Part shown: piece after piece, positions 8,740-20,248 of the stretch | Layout: every line of letters begins with the position of its first letter | How positions within the stretch are numbered: the stretch's first letter is position 1 | NCBI GenBank assembly: GCA_019279435.1 | Contig: JAAALK010000286.1 | Coordinates: 22,773,931-22,837,930, forward strand | Length of the DNA stretch: 64,000 nucleotides | Source of the DNA: Zizania palustris | Taxonomy: Eukaryota > Streptophyta > Magnoliopsida > Poales > Poaceae | Direction: 5' to 3' | Program-made: the position numbers and the translations under genes | The notes under the pieces: generated by a model | What the model was told of the DNA's origin: nothing | Databases searched by the model: none | The model's input: the letters and a program-made list of their open reading frames with translations, nothing else

Positions 8740-11700
8740 ATGGCGAGGACCAGCCACACCGTGCCAGTGGTGGTGGGTACTTTGGCGCAGAGGAAATCTT
8801 GGGTGGCTTCAGGAGTAGCAGCAATAACGGGAGCTCCGGGAGACGCCTGGCCCAAGAACCCTCGAGAATTCCGCCCGCCATCTAAGAAGAAAATCCCCCA
8901 AAGCTTCCTCATCGGCCAATCCACAAGCACCGGGAAATCCATCGAAGAAGCCATGGAAGGGAAGCTGGGGCCCGGAATGAGGACTCAGGTCCCTGGACCA
9001 GAATCAAATCGGAGGCCACGAAGCGGAGAAGTCGTGGTCTTCGAGTGGGCGCTTTGAGCCGAAGGGTGCGAAGGGCGATCAAAGGTCTTCGCCACCACCC
9101 ATGAAGCTATCTGCCAGCCAAAGCCGCAAGATGGCCCCGGAGACACTAAAGTGATAACGGCCTTCGGAAGTGTCAACTTCCAGTTGCGGAGGGAGCACGC
9201 CTAGCATTTTCCAACGAAGGCCATTAACGACCGATGGTATACTAACTGGATCCTTTGGTGGTTCTACACCGAAGTTGGAGAGGACTCCCCCTTCACTGGG
9301 CCACTCCAAGAGATCTGGTTCCAAAACGAGGCGGAGGTCACCACGAACCCTAGCCTGCTCTCAACGCGGCTAGGGATATTAACTTCAGTTGCCAGTCGCA
9401 TGAGCATGCGCGACCTTGCCGAAGAGTTCATCGCTCTTCGAATTCCACCCCTCGGGGCTGACTGGCCGATAGTGTTTCAACACGCTTCGGAGGGTGAGCT
9501 CCGAAATCTAGGTAAGACTTCTACTTTCCTGCAATAACATGTTAGATGAAGAAATAACATACTTATAATATGTTACCTCTTTTCAGCGGCTCTAGTGGCA
9601 TTAGCCCCGGAGCAGATAACACGGGCCACCGAACGGGTCCTCGGAGCCCCTACGGTGGCCGAAAGGCAAATGAGGATAGAGCTGGTGGGGAGCTTGGAGC
9701 GCTCCAACAGGGTGTGGGAAGCCCTCAGAATGGTGCCACCTCCTCTGCCGGATTTCAACCCGGCCGGAGCGGCCCCTCGGAAGAGGAAAGCCGTCGCCGA
9801 GCCTTCAAAGAAGGCCAGCAAAACCCCCGTCAAGAAGGGGAAGAAGGTAGCAAAAATCCCTCCTCAGCTGACCCCAGCTTCATCTGCCTCATCCTTGGGC
9901 ATTCAGAGCTCAACTTCGGATGACTCTGGGAGCAAAGGCTCCGGAAGTAAGGGCTCCGACGTCCAATTGGCGAAGGACTTTGAGAACTATCTTCTGGAAG
10001 GTGAAGAAGACAAAGCAGGGGCCCCAACCAAAGCTTCTGCTCGACAAGCTGTGGAGGCAGACATAGCACACACTCCAGCGCCCACTGCTGTGAGCTCGGA
10101 GTAGGAGACTGTCGCCCCCAATTCACTCGTAGCTGGGGTGATCATGGTGGAGGTTGAGGCTCCAACGGCAACTACACTAGAGAGGACTTAAGGGGATGAC
10201 CTCGACGAGATTCTCCGGATGTACGAAGTCCTGGAGGACCCGACTATTTTACCTCAAGGTGCCTCCGAAGGTATACTTTGAAACTTTTTCTTTGGTCAAT
10301 TCCTGCAACGATTATTACTCGTGAATGTTCATCAAGTACCTCAATGCTGTAGGCATATCGAAGGGAGACGAAGCCCCGGGCGCAAACGAAGCTCTAGCTA
10401 TTTCTGAGGTTGCTGCTCCGATGGACACCTCTGCTCCACTGGACGCTCCGGCTCCGGTAGCAGGGGCCGTCTCCGTCGACGCGGCTCCGGCCGAAGGGAT
10501 AGCCGTCGAAGGTGGATCTACATCCACCGGGGTCGGGCCTCCAGCCTTCGTGCCGGGGAGGGGAAAAAGCATGACAAGCCTTGGACTCCCTCCCGCTTCG
10601 ACGACGACACTCTCTTCCAATGAGCCTTCGGCAAGCAACTCGGAGGAAGAGGCAACGGTAGATGACCGCCAAGCTTTGTCTTGGCTTCCTTTGTTGGCTC
10701 CTTTCCTGGAGCAACGAACGGGCCTCCAGGCGCTCCTGGAGCCTTTGGTGGAGAAAGGCCAGGAAGTCGTTAACTCTGACTTGGTCTCCGTCTTGAGTGA
10801 AGCCAGGGCCCCAAAGCTTAACCTGGCCCTCGAAAGGGATGCCTTTCAGGTATAAAGAGTACCACGAATATCTTCAATTAACAAATGTAAATACTTGGTA
10901 CTTACTTGTTCCTCTTGCAGAAATTTGTCCTTGATAGAGCGGCAGTGACTTCCAACGAAGTCGAAACTAACCGACTCAAGAGGAAGGTTACCACCCTCCA
11001 ATCTGCGCTTAAAGACTCCAAAGAGAAAATACTTCGGTTGGAGGAAGAGGTCCTCGAAGAACGGAGGGCTAGGGTCGGGACTGACGAAGACCTCCGGCTC
11101 GAAAGGCAGAGCAGCGACGCACTCCGAACTTCGGCCCAAGAGGCTGAAGCCGAGTGCCTGGTGCTCCGAGCGGAGGTCAAGAAGCTCCGGCAGGCGGCGA
11201 CTACTTCGAGCACTCAACTGATAGAGCTCCAAGGCTCTCTCAAGCAGGTGATGGCTCAGAAAAGCTCTCTGCTATCCCAGATGGCTGAAGTATCCGCTAC
11301 TGCTGTGGGGCTGGAGGTGGCAGAGAAGAAGAATGCTACTATAGCAGAGCGTACCTTGGATGCCCTTCAAGGTACCTTGGAATATTTTGGCACCATGTGC
11401 CCTTCATCCTCTGCTGCGACCAGCGAGCCCCTCCACCAGAAGCTGAAGAGGATTCAAGTGGCGACGTCGCTGATGATGGGCTCCGGTTTCTGGTACGGAG
11501 AAATCTCCGGACAGTGCGCTGGAATCAGAGTCCTCCGCCACCTCGAAGCCCTTGGGATTTCCATCTCTCCGGTCAGGGGTTCGACACCCGGAAGCTTTGC
11601 CTCCGAGAACTTGTTGCATCCTTCGCCAGATGTACCCTCGGCTTGGAAAGTTTTCCGGTCAACCTGGAAAACGGACCACAAGGCTGCAACTAAAGCTTGG

Positions 11701-12371
11701 ATCGATGAGGCCCGTCGGCAGAGGCAAGCACAAACAAGACCACTGCTTCCAGCTTCGCCGGCCCCAACACCTCCTGCTCCGCCAACCGACCCATAGGTTT
11801 TGCTCATAGGGCGCTTAATCATGTATAAGAAATCTTGTAAATCCCCTTGTATTAATGAAAAGTTTATAAACGAAGAACTTGTTTGGGTGTCTTATTCTTT
11901 TAGGTTCTGTCATGCCCTTCGGAGCCTAACTTCAAAATACTGAAAATTAATGAAGGGCTCCGTCGGTAGTGGTCAGTCCTCAAGAGCTTAAGGCCTTACC
12001 GCCGCTCCCTCTTTTCTGTTCCTCGCGGAGGTAAAGGAGAGGTAACCCTCGAAGTTTGTCAAAAAGTCTTAACTTACATCAAGGAGGAGGAGAAGGAGAA
12101 GACATCTTCATCCTCCGAGCATATAGATTGGTCTGACTCTGAGTATCAGGCCGAAGACCCTACGGAGGCTAGCTCCGAAAGGCTTCTGACTTGGTCTGAG
12201 CTTCAAGAGGAGCAGAAGAAGCTGCGAGCTTCGAAGAAGAAAAGAAGCACTCGAACTAAAAAGATATCTCCGACGGCTTCAAGCTCCGGAGGCCCAAGTA
12301 GCCTTAGAAGTGGTTCTAGAGGCCGAAAAGGTCTCCGATTTTGCCTAGGCTTAGACCAAAATTTCTCTTGA
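8740..12371 (+). pseudogene. G2 antisense gene, five-exon structure, decayed
   Basis: Inferred exons are 8740-9511, 9587-10270, 10353-10849, 10921-11796 and 11904-12371; introns 1-4 start GT, end AG and align with those of the G1 copy. Exon 1 begins MARTSHTVPVV and carries the second half of the PF04195-like domain (RWYTNWILWWFYTEV), but about 120 bp of the domain is missing between VVFE and WAL. Exon 4 encodes a long coiled coil. Exon 5 ends in GLRFCLGLDQNFS, matching the G1 C-terminus. Stops include TGA after WAL, TAG at 9202, TAG at about 10102 and TAG at 11794-11796, where G1 has CAG. The protein's function is unknown to me. Confidence 0.75.
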
Positions 12372-13065
12372 TGTAAAAGTATGATAAATTAATATGAATT
12401 GTTACGGAAGCATCTTGTTGTTCTTTAATCTCCTACCCCTCCTTGTGGGTGGGGGACCTTATGCGTTGCAATAAGGTCCATCGGACACAATGACGTGCAC
12501 AACAATCCGATGCTTCGAACAACACTTAATAACCATAGTTTACTTTTTCGTAGAGTTCTTCGAACTATACGTTCGTATTATGATTTTTGTAAGTTTCGGA
12601 GCTGAAATTATATTTGCAAACTCCTATACTAGTCGCTTAGTACTTTAAAAGTGTCTCATTGGCCGGAGCCTTGAAACCTTATTGTTTGGTCACCTTCGAC
12701 TCTTTTACAAATGCTTCGAACCCTGAGGCCGGTAATCTGTTCCTTTAAAGTCCTTAGACTCTTCTACGAATCCTAACAAGCCGGAGCCTGGAATTCGTAG
12801 GTTGGCCACCTTCGGCTCTTTTACAGATGCTTTGAACCTAGAGGCTGGAAATCTGTTCTTTTAATGTCCTTAGACTCTTCTATGGATCCTAACAAGCCGG
12901 AGCCTGGAATCCATAGGCTGGTAGCAAAGCCCTTGAACCAAGGGTTCGAAGGCTGTTGCCCGGGTCCTTAGAAAGATGCTTGACTCCGCAAGCATCTCCG
13001 TCCTCCTGACGCGTCCACTAGGAGTAAGGGATATTCGAAGAGCAAACAAGATTCGAACCTCCACT
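12372..13065. repeat. G2 spacer with tandem repeats (~116-bp unit)
   Basis: Between antisense gene and pol, a unit with the words CACCTTCG(A/G)CTCTTTTAC, CCTTAGACTCTTCTA and AACAAGCCGGAGCCTGGAAT repeats with a 116-bp period (12691 and 12807; 12751 and 12867). Each unit looks like two diverged halves of about 58 bp, related to the 61-bp unit at the same place in G1. The remaining spacer shows nothing recognisable. Confidence 0.8.
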
Positions 13066-15640
13066 TTATTTAGAAAAGGAACTTTCACAATTGATTACAA
13101 GGAGCCCCTTAGCGTAATAACGGTTAAGGTGCTCCGCATGCCATGCATGTTTCAATTCTTCCCCTTCTAAATTAGCTAATTTAAATGATCCGGGGCGCCC
13201 TGAGCGTAGGATGATATATGGTCCTTCCCATTTATTTCCTAGCTTCCCCAGGGCTATTACACTTCGCAAAACTAAATGACCTGGTCTAAGCTCGTTCAGC
13301 TTTATCTTCGGGTCATACCATGTTTTTGTTTGGTCTTGGTACTTCGTCAGATTGGCGACAGCTCGAAGCCTTGTTTCTTCTGACAAGTCTAGCGAAGTGT
13401 TCCTTTCGTCTTCATCTTCGGGTAGTACTACACGAAGGGATCCACCTCTGAGCTCCGTAGGAGTCATGGCGTCATCTCCGAATAGTAGTCTAAATGGGGT
13501 AAAGCCTGTGGACCTGGCTTGAGTGGTCTGAATGGACCATAAAATCTTGGGGAGCTCTTCGACCCACAGCCCCTTGGCCAACTCGACAATCCTTCAATTT
13601 AGACTAGAGAGAATATTCCTGTTGGCTCGCTCGACGGCTCCGTTGGATTGTGGGTGGCGCACTGCTGCGAAGCATAACTTAATGCCCAGTTCTTCACAAA
13701 ATTCTTTGAATGTGTCATCTTTGAACTGGGTTCCATTATCCACAGTTAGCTCCCTTGGTACTCCGAACCTGCATATAATATTTTGCTAGAAAAAGTTTTG
13801 CACATTCCTTGAAGTGATAGCAGTCAAGGGTTCTGTTTCGACCCACTTAGAAAAATATTCTATTGCTACCACTGCAAACTTCAAGCTGCCTTTTTCCATC
13901 GGAAAAGGGTCGATGAGGTCCATGCCCCACCGAGCCATTGGCCATACCGAGGCAATAACTTGAAGTGGTACTGGCGGACGGTGGCTTCGTCTTTCCATCC
14001 ACTAGCATCCTTGGCAGGTTCAAACCAACTCCTCCGCATCTCTTACAATTGTCGGCCAGTAGAGCCCCTGCCGAAGTGTCTTTCCTGCTAGAGCACGAGG
14101 GGCTAGGTGGCTTCCACATAAACCTTCGTGAATGTCCCGATGTATATCTTGGATTTCAGGTTGGGAGATGCACCGGAGTAGAGGAGAACAAACTCCGGCT
14201 TTGTACAACACTCCATTGACAAGTTTATAATTTCGGGCCCTTGCTTGTAACCTTCAGAAATTTGGACCTTCTGACGAATCTGCGTTGCCTTGCAAGACAT
14301 CCATTATCGGAGCCCGCCAGTCTGCATTGGGGATGCAAAGGACTTCTGCGGAGGGTAATTGATTAACTGTAGGCTTGACTAGTTCTTCATAGAAAGCACC
14401 CTCCGGGAGGTCTAATGCTCCGGCTGCAACCTTTGCTAGAATGTCTGCAAGTTGATTATCTGCTCGAGGGATACTTCGAACAAAAAATCCTTTGAATGCT
14501 ACTTCTGTTTTGCAGATTTCCTTTAGGTATTTCGCTAGATGTGGGTTCCTTGCTTGAAAGCTTTTGTCAACATGCCCTGCGACGACTTGGGAATCTGTTT
14601 TAATTATTATTCTTGTTGCTCCAAGTGCCTTTGCCTTTCGGAGGCCTAGCAGGATTCCTTCATTCTCTGCGATATTATTGGTGGTCTTAAAGTTGAGCCT
14701 CGCAGAATACATGTCCTTTTGCCCTGGCGGTGATATAATTACCGCTCCAGCTCCGACACCAGATGCCTGATAAGCTCCATCAGAAAATATTGTCCATAAA
14801 CCTTCGGAGGGCTCTTCCAGAGTCCAAACTGCAGTTGGAGTCCACTCTGCTACGAAGTCAGCTATGATTTGGGATTTGATAGCTATTCTTGCCGTGAAGG
14901 AAATTCCGAAGGGGGCTAGCACGACAGCCCACTTTCCGATCCTACCTGTAGAATCTTTGCTTCGAAGCATATCACCAAGAGGATACGAGGTAGGAATGAT
15001 TAGGTTATGCGCCAGAAAGTAATGCCTTAGCTTCCGCGAGGCCATTACTAGGGCATAAGCAAATTTCTCGAGCTCGGAGTATCTTGTCTTTGCTCCGGAC
15101 AAAGCTTTTGAAACAAAATAAACTCGGTTTTGCACCAGCTTTCCCTTAAGCTCAACTTCTCTGACCAGTACTGCACTTACTACGGAGCCTATTGCTGCAA
15201 GATAAAGGAGGAGAGTTTCTTCCGAGAGGGGCACAGTAAGCGTTGACAGGCTTCCGAGGTATGCCTTGATATCATCGAAGCTCTTCTGGCACTCCGGCGT
15301 CCAGTTGAAACTTTTGGACCCCTTTAGAGCTTTGAAAATTGGAAGGCTTTGTTCGGCTGACCTGGCCTGGAATCTGCTGAGAGCTGCGAGCCATCCTATT
15401 AGCTTATGGACTTGCTTCAAATTTTCAGGTGGAGCCATTCTTTGCAGTGCACTTATCTGCGATGGGCTAGCTTCAATTTCCCTGCTCGAAACTAAGTACC
15501 ATAGCAGTTTTCCTGCTTGTGCCCCGAAGTTACATTTTTCAGGGTTGAGGCGTACTCCACATGCTCGGAGGCTCTCAAATGTTTCAGCTAAGTCTAGACT
15601 ATGCTGGTGCTTTTCAGCACTCTTTATTACAATGTCATCA
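13066..15640 (-). pseudogene. G2 pol fragment: RT end, RNase H, archaeal-type RNase H, integrase
   Basis: From about 15640 down, the RT C-terminus is followed by a 394-codon open stretch (15438-14254) with the first RNase H/connection (PTSYPLGDMLRSKDS) and a second, archaeal-type RNase H (FSDGAYQASG, AENEGILLG, KTDSQVVAGH, ADILAK), the Tat-lineage hallmark. A TGA separates it from integrase at the same place as in G1. Integrase shows the zinc-finger end, MDLIDPF, TVDNGTQF and GAVERANRN (D, D, E) with several stops, and ends in RPGHLVLRS and WEGPY motifs near 13066. The 5' side stops abruptly at about 15640 at the deletion junction. Confidence 0.9.
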
Positions 15641-15657
15641 GCTCATCAGCTCATCAT

Positions 15658-15742
15658 GCATAAGCTCATCAGCTCCGAAGCTAATAAGTTATTTTGAACT
15701 GTTAATCTCTAAGTCCTGAGAGTGAAGCATTTTCCCCCAACA
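15658..15742 (-). repeat. G2 5' LTR remnant (85 bp)
   Basis: Matches the terminal 85 bp of the 7767-8244 LTR, ending CCCCCAACA at 15742, followed by TSD GTGGT (15743-15747). Its inner side joins pol sequence through iterated AGCTCATC words. Confidence 0.92.
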
Positions 15743-17250
15743 GTGGTAGACCCCGGGGAAGTAGCTTTGTACCTTGTCAGAGTAGGATACCTCATCATGC
15801 ATTTGGGTCACAGCATGTAGGTAGACCTAGCACTTTGCATCATTCTGATTATCCTGTGCGTAGAAGGTCTATTTTTACTGTGCCTACTACTCGTATCACT
15901 CAGTGCTGGATGCCTCGTCATGTATTCGCTCACCCCAGCACTGAGCGATCGAGATTTTCTTATCATGTGTAGGCACCGGATCGAGGCTTGGAGGGCACGT
16001 GGATCATGAACTCCGGTTGTTCACGCCACATGACCGGAGATGTAACATGGTTCTCCATCCTCACCACAACCAAGCAAAAGGAACATATCACCTTCGGCAA
16101 CAATCGAAGGAGTAGAGTGAAAGATAAAGGTGTGGTAAGAATTAACTCAAATTTCACTCTCAAAGATGTTGCTTTGGTTGAAAACTTGGGATACAATTTG
16201 CTTTTTGTATCTCAGTTGCTTGATGAGGGCTTCGAAGTGTGATTCCATCGCGATACTTCGCAAGTACTCAATTCTGATGGCGTTGTGGTCTCTAAGATCT
16301 TTAGAGTTGGGAGAGTTTTTGGAGCTGATTTTTCTGAGTCATCTGGTTCTTCTCATTGTCTTGTTGCACATTCTACTTTTGAGCTTTGGAAGTGGCATAG
16401 GAGACTAGGGCATATGAGCTTTGAGTTGCTCACTCGTCTGAGTGCCCTTGGTCTGATCCGAGGATTGCCCAAGCTCAAGTTTGAGAAGAATTTAGTTTGC
16501 ATTCCTTGTCGACATGGAAAAATGATTGCCGCTTCGCACTCGCCAGTCACCACAGTGATGACTGAACAACTCGGAGAACTTCTCCACATGGATACTGTAG
16601 GTCCATCTTGGGTTAGTTCTTTAGGCGGGAAGTGGTATGCGTTAGTCATTGTCGACGATTTCTCTCTTCTTTCTTGCCAGCAAGGATGAAGTGTTTTCAC
16701 ACTTTTGAAGCTTGGCTTTGAGACTTTTCACTTAACTCCCTGGTGCATTAAAATTCATTCGAAGTGATAATGACACTGAGTTCAAGAATAGTCTATTTGT
16801 TGACTTTTGCATGGAGCATGGCATAGAACATCAATTCTCTGCTCTGCGGGTTCCTCAACAGAATGGTGTTGTTGAGAGAAAGAACCGCACTTTGGTTGAG
16901 ATGGCTAGGACGATGCTTGATGAGCACATGACTCCTATAAAATTCTGGGCTGAGGCCATGAACACTGCTTGTTACATCTCAAACTGAATCTTCTTGCGCT
17001 CAATTTTTAACTTGACATCTTATGAGCTACGTTTTGGGAGACAACCCAAAGTTACTCATCTTCGAGTCTTTGGTTGTCATTGCTTTATCCTAAAACGTGG
17101 AACTTTGGATAAATTTGAGTCGCGCTCTTCTGACGGGATCTTTTTGGGTTACGCTACACATGGTCATTCTTATTGTGTTTATAATTTGGAAACTAACACT
17201 GTCATCGAGTCATGTGATGTGACTTTTGATGAATCAACCCCCTCTGTTAG
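15743..17250 (+). pseudogene. C1 protease and integrase, decayed
   Basis: After the right TSD (15743-15747) the gag tail resumes and hits TAG near 15969. Protease reads WIMNSGCSRHMTG, so the catalytic Asp of the usual DSG is Asn (C3 has WIMDSGCSRHMTG). The GAG pre-integrase domain (ELWKWHRRLGHMSFELL, CIPCRHGKM) is followed by HMDTVG, the region of the first integrase Asp. Frameshifts near 16680-16740 and a stop near 16987 break the DDE core; RSDNDTEF and VVERKNRT remain recognisable. RFGRQPKVTHLRVFGC follows. The integration role is family knowledge. Confidence 0.85.
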
Positions 17251-19125
17251 TTCTACCTTTGAACAAGCAAATGAACATGACATGGAGCAAACCATCTTCG
17301 AAGAAGAAGATCCCGGAGATTTCAAGGATGAACCCCTACTACCCTCGACATCGACCCCCGAAGTCGACCCTGCTTCGACTACTTCGGCACAAGGTCCCGA
17401 AGCAACTACCTCGACATCGGTCATCTTGGACCACTCCAACGCACAAATTGAAGGGGAGACTGCATCCCGCCGTGACGCTCCACATCATGTTCAAAGGATG
17501 CATCCTCCCGAGCAGATCATTGGTGAGCTTGATCAAAGGGTAACACGTTCTCATGCTCATTTCATTGATTCCGCTTTTGTTGCTTCTTTTGAGCCCTTAG
17601 ATGTTAGTCATGCACTTTCTGACTCTAGTTGGATCAATGCCATGCATGAAGAACTTGAAAATTTTGAGAGAAACCAAGTCTGGACTTTAGTTGATCCTCC
17701 ACCAAATGTTCATTTCATTGGAACAAAATGGATTTTCAAAAACAAACAAGGGGAGGATGGGACTGTAGTTAGAAACAAGGCTAGACTTGTAGCTCAGGGT
17801 TATTCTCAATTAGAAGGGATTGATTTTACTGAAACTTTCGCACCTGGTGCGCGTCTAGAGGCCATTAGGATTTTGCTTGCCTTTGTGACATCCCGGGGAT
17901 TCAAACTCTATCAAATGGATGTCAAAAGTGCTTTTCTTAATGGCTTCATAGGAGAAGATGTTTATGTAAAACAACCCCTGGCTTTGAAAACCCCAAATAC
18001 CCACTTAAAATCCTTAAACTTCATAAGGCTCTTTATGGACTCAAGCAGGCCCCTCGGGCTTGGTATGATAGACTTAAGTCTTTTCTGCTTGAGCGAGGGT
18101 ATTTGATGGGATCTATTAATAAAACCTTGTTCACTCTCAAGCATGGCAAAGATTTTCTCCTAGTCCAGATTTATGTGGTTGATATCATCTTTGGTGGATC
18201 TTCTCATGCCTTGGTTGCTGAGTTTGCAGATACCATGAGCAGGGAGTTAGAGATGTTCATAATGGGCGAACTCACATTTTTCCTTGGTTTGCAAATCAAG
18301 CAAAGCAAACAAGGTACCTTCATTCACCAAACGAAGTACACCAAGGACACGCTCAAGAAGTTCGACATGGCTGATGCGAAGCCCCTCGCTACTCCAATGG
18401 ATACTTCAATAGCATTGGATCCTGATGAGGATGGAGAAGCCGTAGATCAGAAGGAGTTCCGAAGCATGATCGGCTCCCTCCTCTACTTGACTGCTACGAG
18501 GCCGGACATACACTTTGCAGTGTGTCTGTGCGCTCGTTTTCAGGCTTCACCACGAGCTTCGCACCGCCAAGTGGTAAAGCACATTCTCAGATATCTCAAA
18601 CATACCCTTGGATTTGGCGTTTGGTATTCTGCGTCTTCCTCTTTGTGTCTTCGAGGTTATTCCGATGCGGACTTTGCTGGGTGTAGGATTGATAGCAAAA
18701 GTACCTATGGTACTTGTAATTTTCTAGGTACTTCACTGGTTTGCTAGTCTTCCCGCAAACAGTCTAGTATTGCACAATCGACGGCTGAGGCCGAATATGT
18801 TGCTGCAACTAGCTGTTGCTCTCAGATTTTGTGGATGGTTTCCACTTTGCGGGATTTTGGGTTAGATTATAAGAGTGTTCCACTTTTTTGTGATAACACT
18901 AGTGCTATTTGTATTGCAAACAACCCAGTTCAGCATTCCAGAACCAAACACATTGATGTGCGATATCATTTTCTCAGAGATTATAATGAGAAGGGTGATA
19001 TTGAGCTTCAATATGTTGATACCCAACACCAACTAGCCGATATTTTCACAAAACCCCTCGATGCTTCTCGTTTTGCCTACTTGCGTGGGGAACTTGGTGT
19101 TTGTCACCCTTACGGCATTTTGTGA
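17251..19125 (+). pseudogene. C1 reverse transcriptase and RNase H, decayed
   Basis: An acidic Ser/Thr/Pro-rich linker leads to RT (WTLVDPPPN, GTKWIFKNKQGEDG, RLVAQGYSQLEGIDF, MDVKSAFLNG). A frameshift near 17990 disrupts the palm. The catalytic box reads YVVDIIFGG instead of YVDDIIFGG, so an essential Asp is Val. RT then continues to TKYTKDTLKKF and RPDIHFAV. TAG at about 18745 stands where a Trp is usual. RNase H (STAEAEYVAATSCCSQ, FCDNTSAICIANN, RTKHIDVRYHFLRD, HQLADIFTKPL) runs to a stop at 19123-19125. Not functional. Confidence 0.88.
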
Positions 19126-20248
19126 GGGGGAGCAGATTTTGATTGTCTTGCATATGCTCATTATGTGTGAAATTGCATTTACATCTTTTGCACTTATATG
19201 CCTGGTTTTAATTCATGAAATCATGTCAGCTCAGCTCTACTTAATATGTCTCAAACATTTTGTGCATGATTTTTCTTTCCAAAGTCAAATCATGCTCACT
19301 GCTTAGTCTTGAATCTAGCATGTTTAGGCAGGATTGCTTTAGCTATCTTTTATCTGCTTGATAGCAAGACTCCTTTTCCTTGGATGCTAACCATTGCAAC
19401 TTGAAAAATTGTATTCATGGATATTCATCAAAGTGCTAACAATTTGTTCACTTAATTAAAAATTCAAAAATCCATGATTTGCATGATACAAGTGAAAAAT
19501 ATCCAGGTGGGTTTGTTTGTCGCACTACCCTATTCTAGACTGCTTACCATTGCACATTGGTCTGAACTGGGATAGTGTAGTGTATGCCAAAATCACCGCC
19601 TTAAGCTTCTGATGGCTTTTGTGCCTAGGCTTGGCCTGATTGGAAAAATTATAAGGTAGACAAACAAATAACCCCTGGCACTGTGAAAAGAACAACAAAA
19701 ATTCATTGTTCATCAAGTATGCTTTCAATGCTCCACTTGAACTGGACTTGTCTGTCTAGAGTAGAACTTGACTAGCTTTGTGCAGTCCTTGCTTTTACTT
19801 GTCTAGTTACCTTGATTGAGTGGTGATGCTTTTATTTCAAAATGATAAAATCACATGTTGTCATCATGTTTTTTAGAGAATGTTAAATTGAGCTGAGCAC
19901 ATGATAATTGGTATTAATGTTGGCATATTTTTGCTTTATAAGTCTTTGCAATTCTGCCCATTTCGAAGCTTTGCATCTTTTGAATGCTCCTTGATGCTTG
20001 CATTGCCAAAGGGGGAGAAATTTTTGAGTTCTCTGTAGCAAGGGGTGAAATAACTCAGGGGGAGTTTTTACCTTGCAAAGGGAAGATTTGCCGAAGCGCT
20101 TTTACTTTTTTGAAAAGGGGGAGGAAAATTCTTTTGTCAAGTGACATGGTTTGGCTCGTTTATGAGTTTTTGGTCACTTGTGCGCTGAAATTTTTCAAAT
20201 TTTCTTGAACTACAATTTGGTTGTCAATGCACTCATCAAGGGGGAGAT
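19126..20248 (+). other. C1 3' noncoding region with reiterated polypurine tracts
   Basis: No meaningful frame; no env-like ORF. GGGGGAG-type tracts occur near 19124-19132, 20008-20017, 20056-20064, 20113-20125 and 20238-20247, the last directly before the LTR. Repeated polypurine tracts upstream of the LTR are a known Sirevirus trait. Segments around 19500-19700 match, in reverse, the corresponding noncoding part of C3 (about 55375-55530). Confidence 0.8.

Larger units (their letters stand above)
7767..15742 (-). mobile_element. G2: Tat-type Ty3/gypsy element, internally deleted
   Basis: The complete 3' LTR (7767-8244), antisense gene (8740-12371), tandem repeats and C-terminal pol (13066-15640) are followed by only the last 85 bp of the 5' LTR (15658-15742). 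Compared with G1, everything from the RT active-site region through protease, gag, PBS and most of the 5' LTR is missing. The preserved outer end and TSD show that the deletion came after insertion. Same family as G1 and G3 (LTR ends TGTTGG...CCAACA). Confidence 0.92.
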
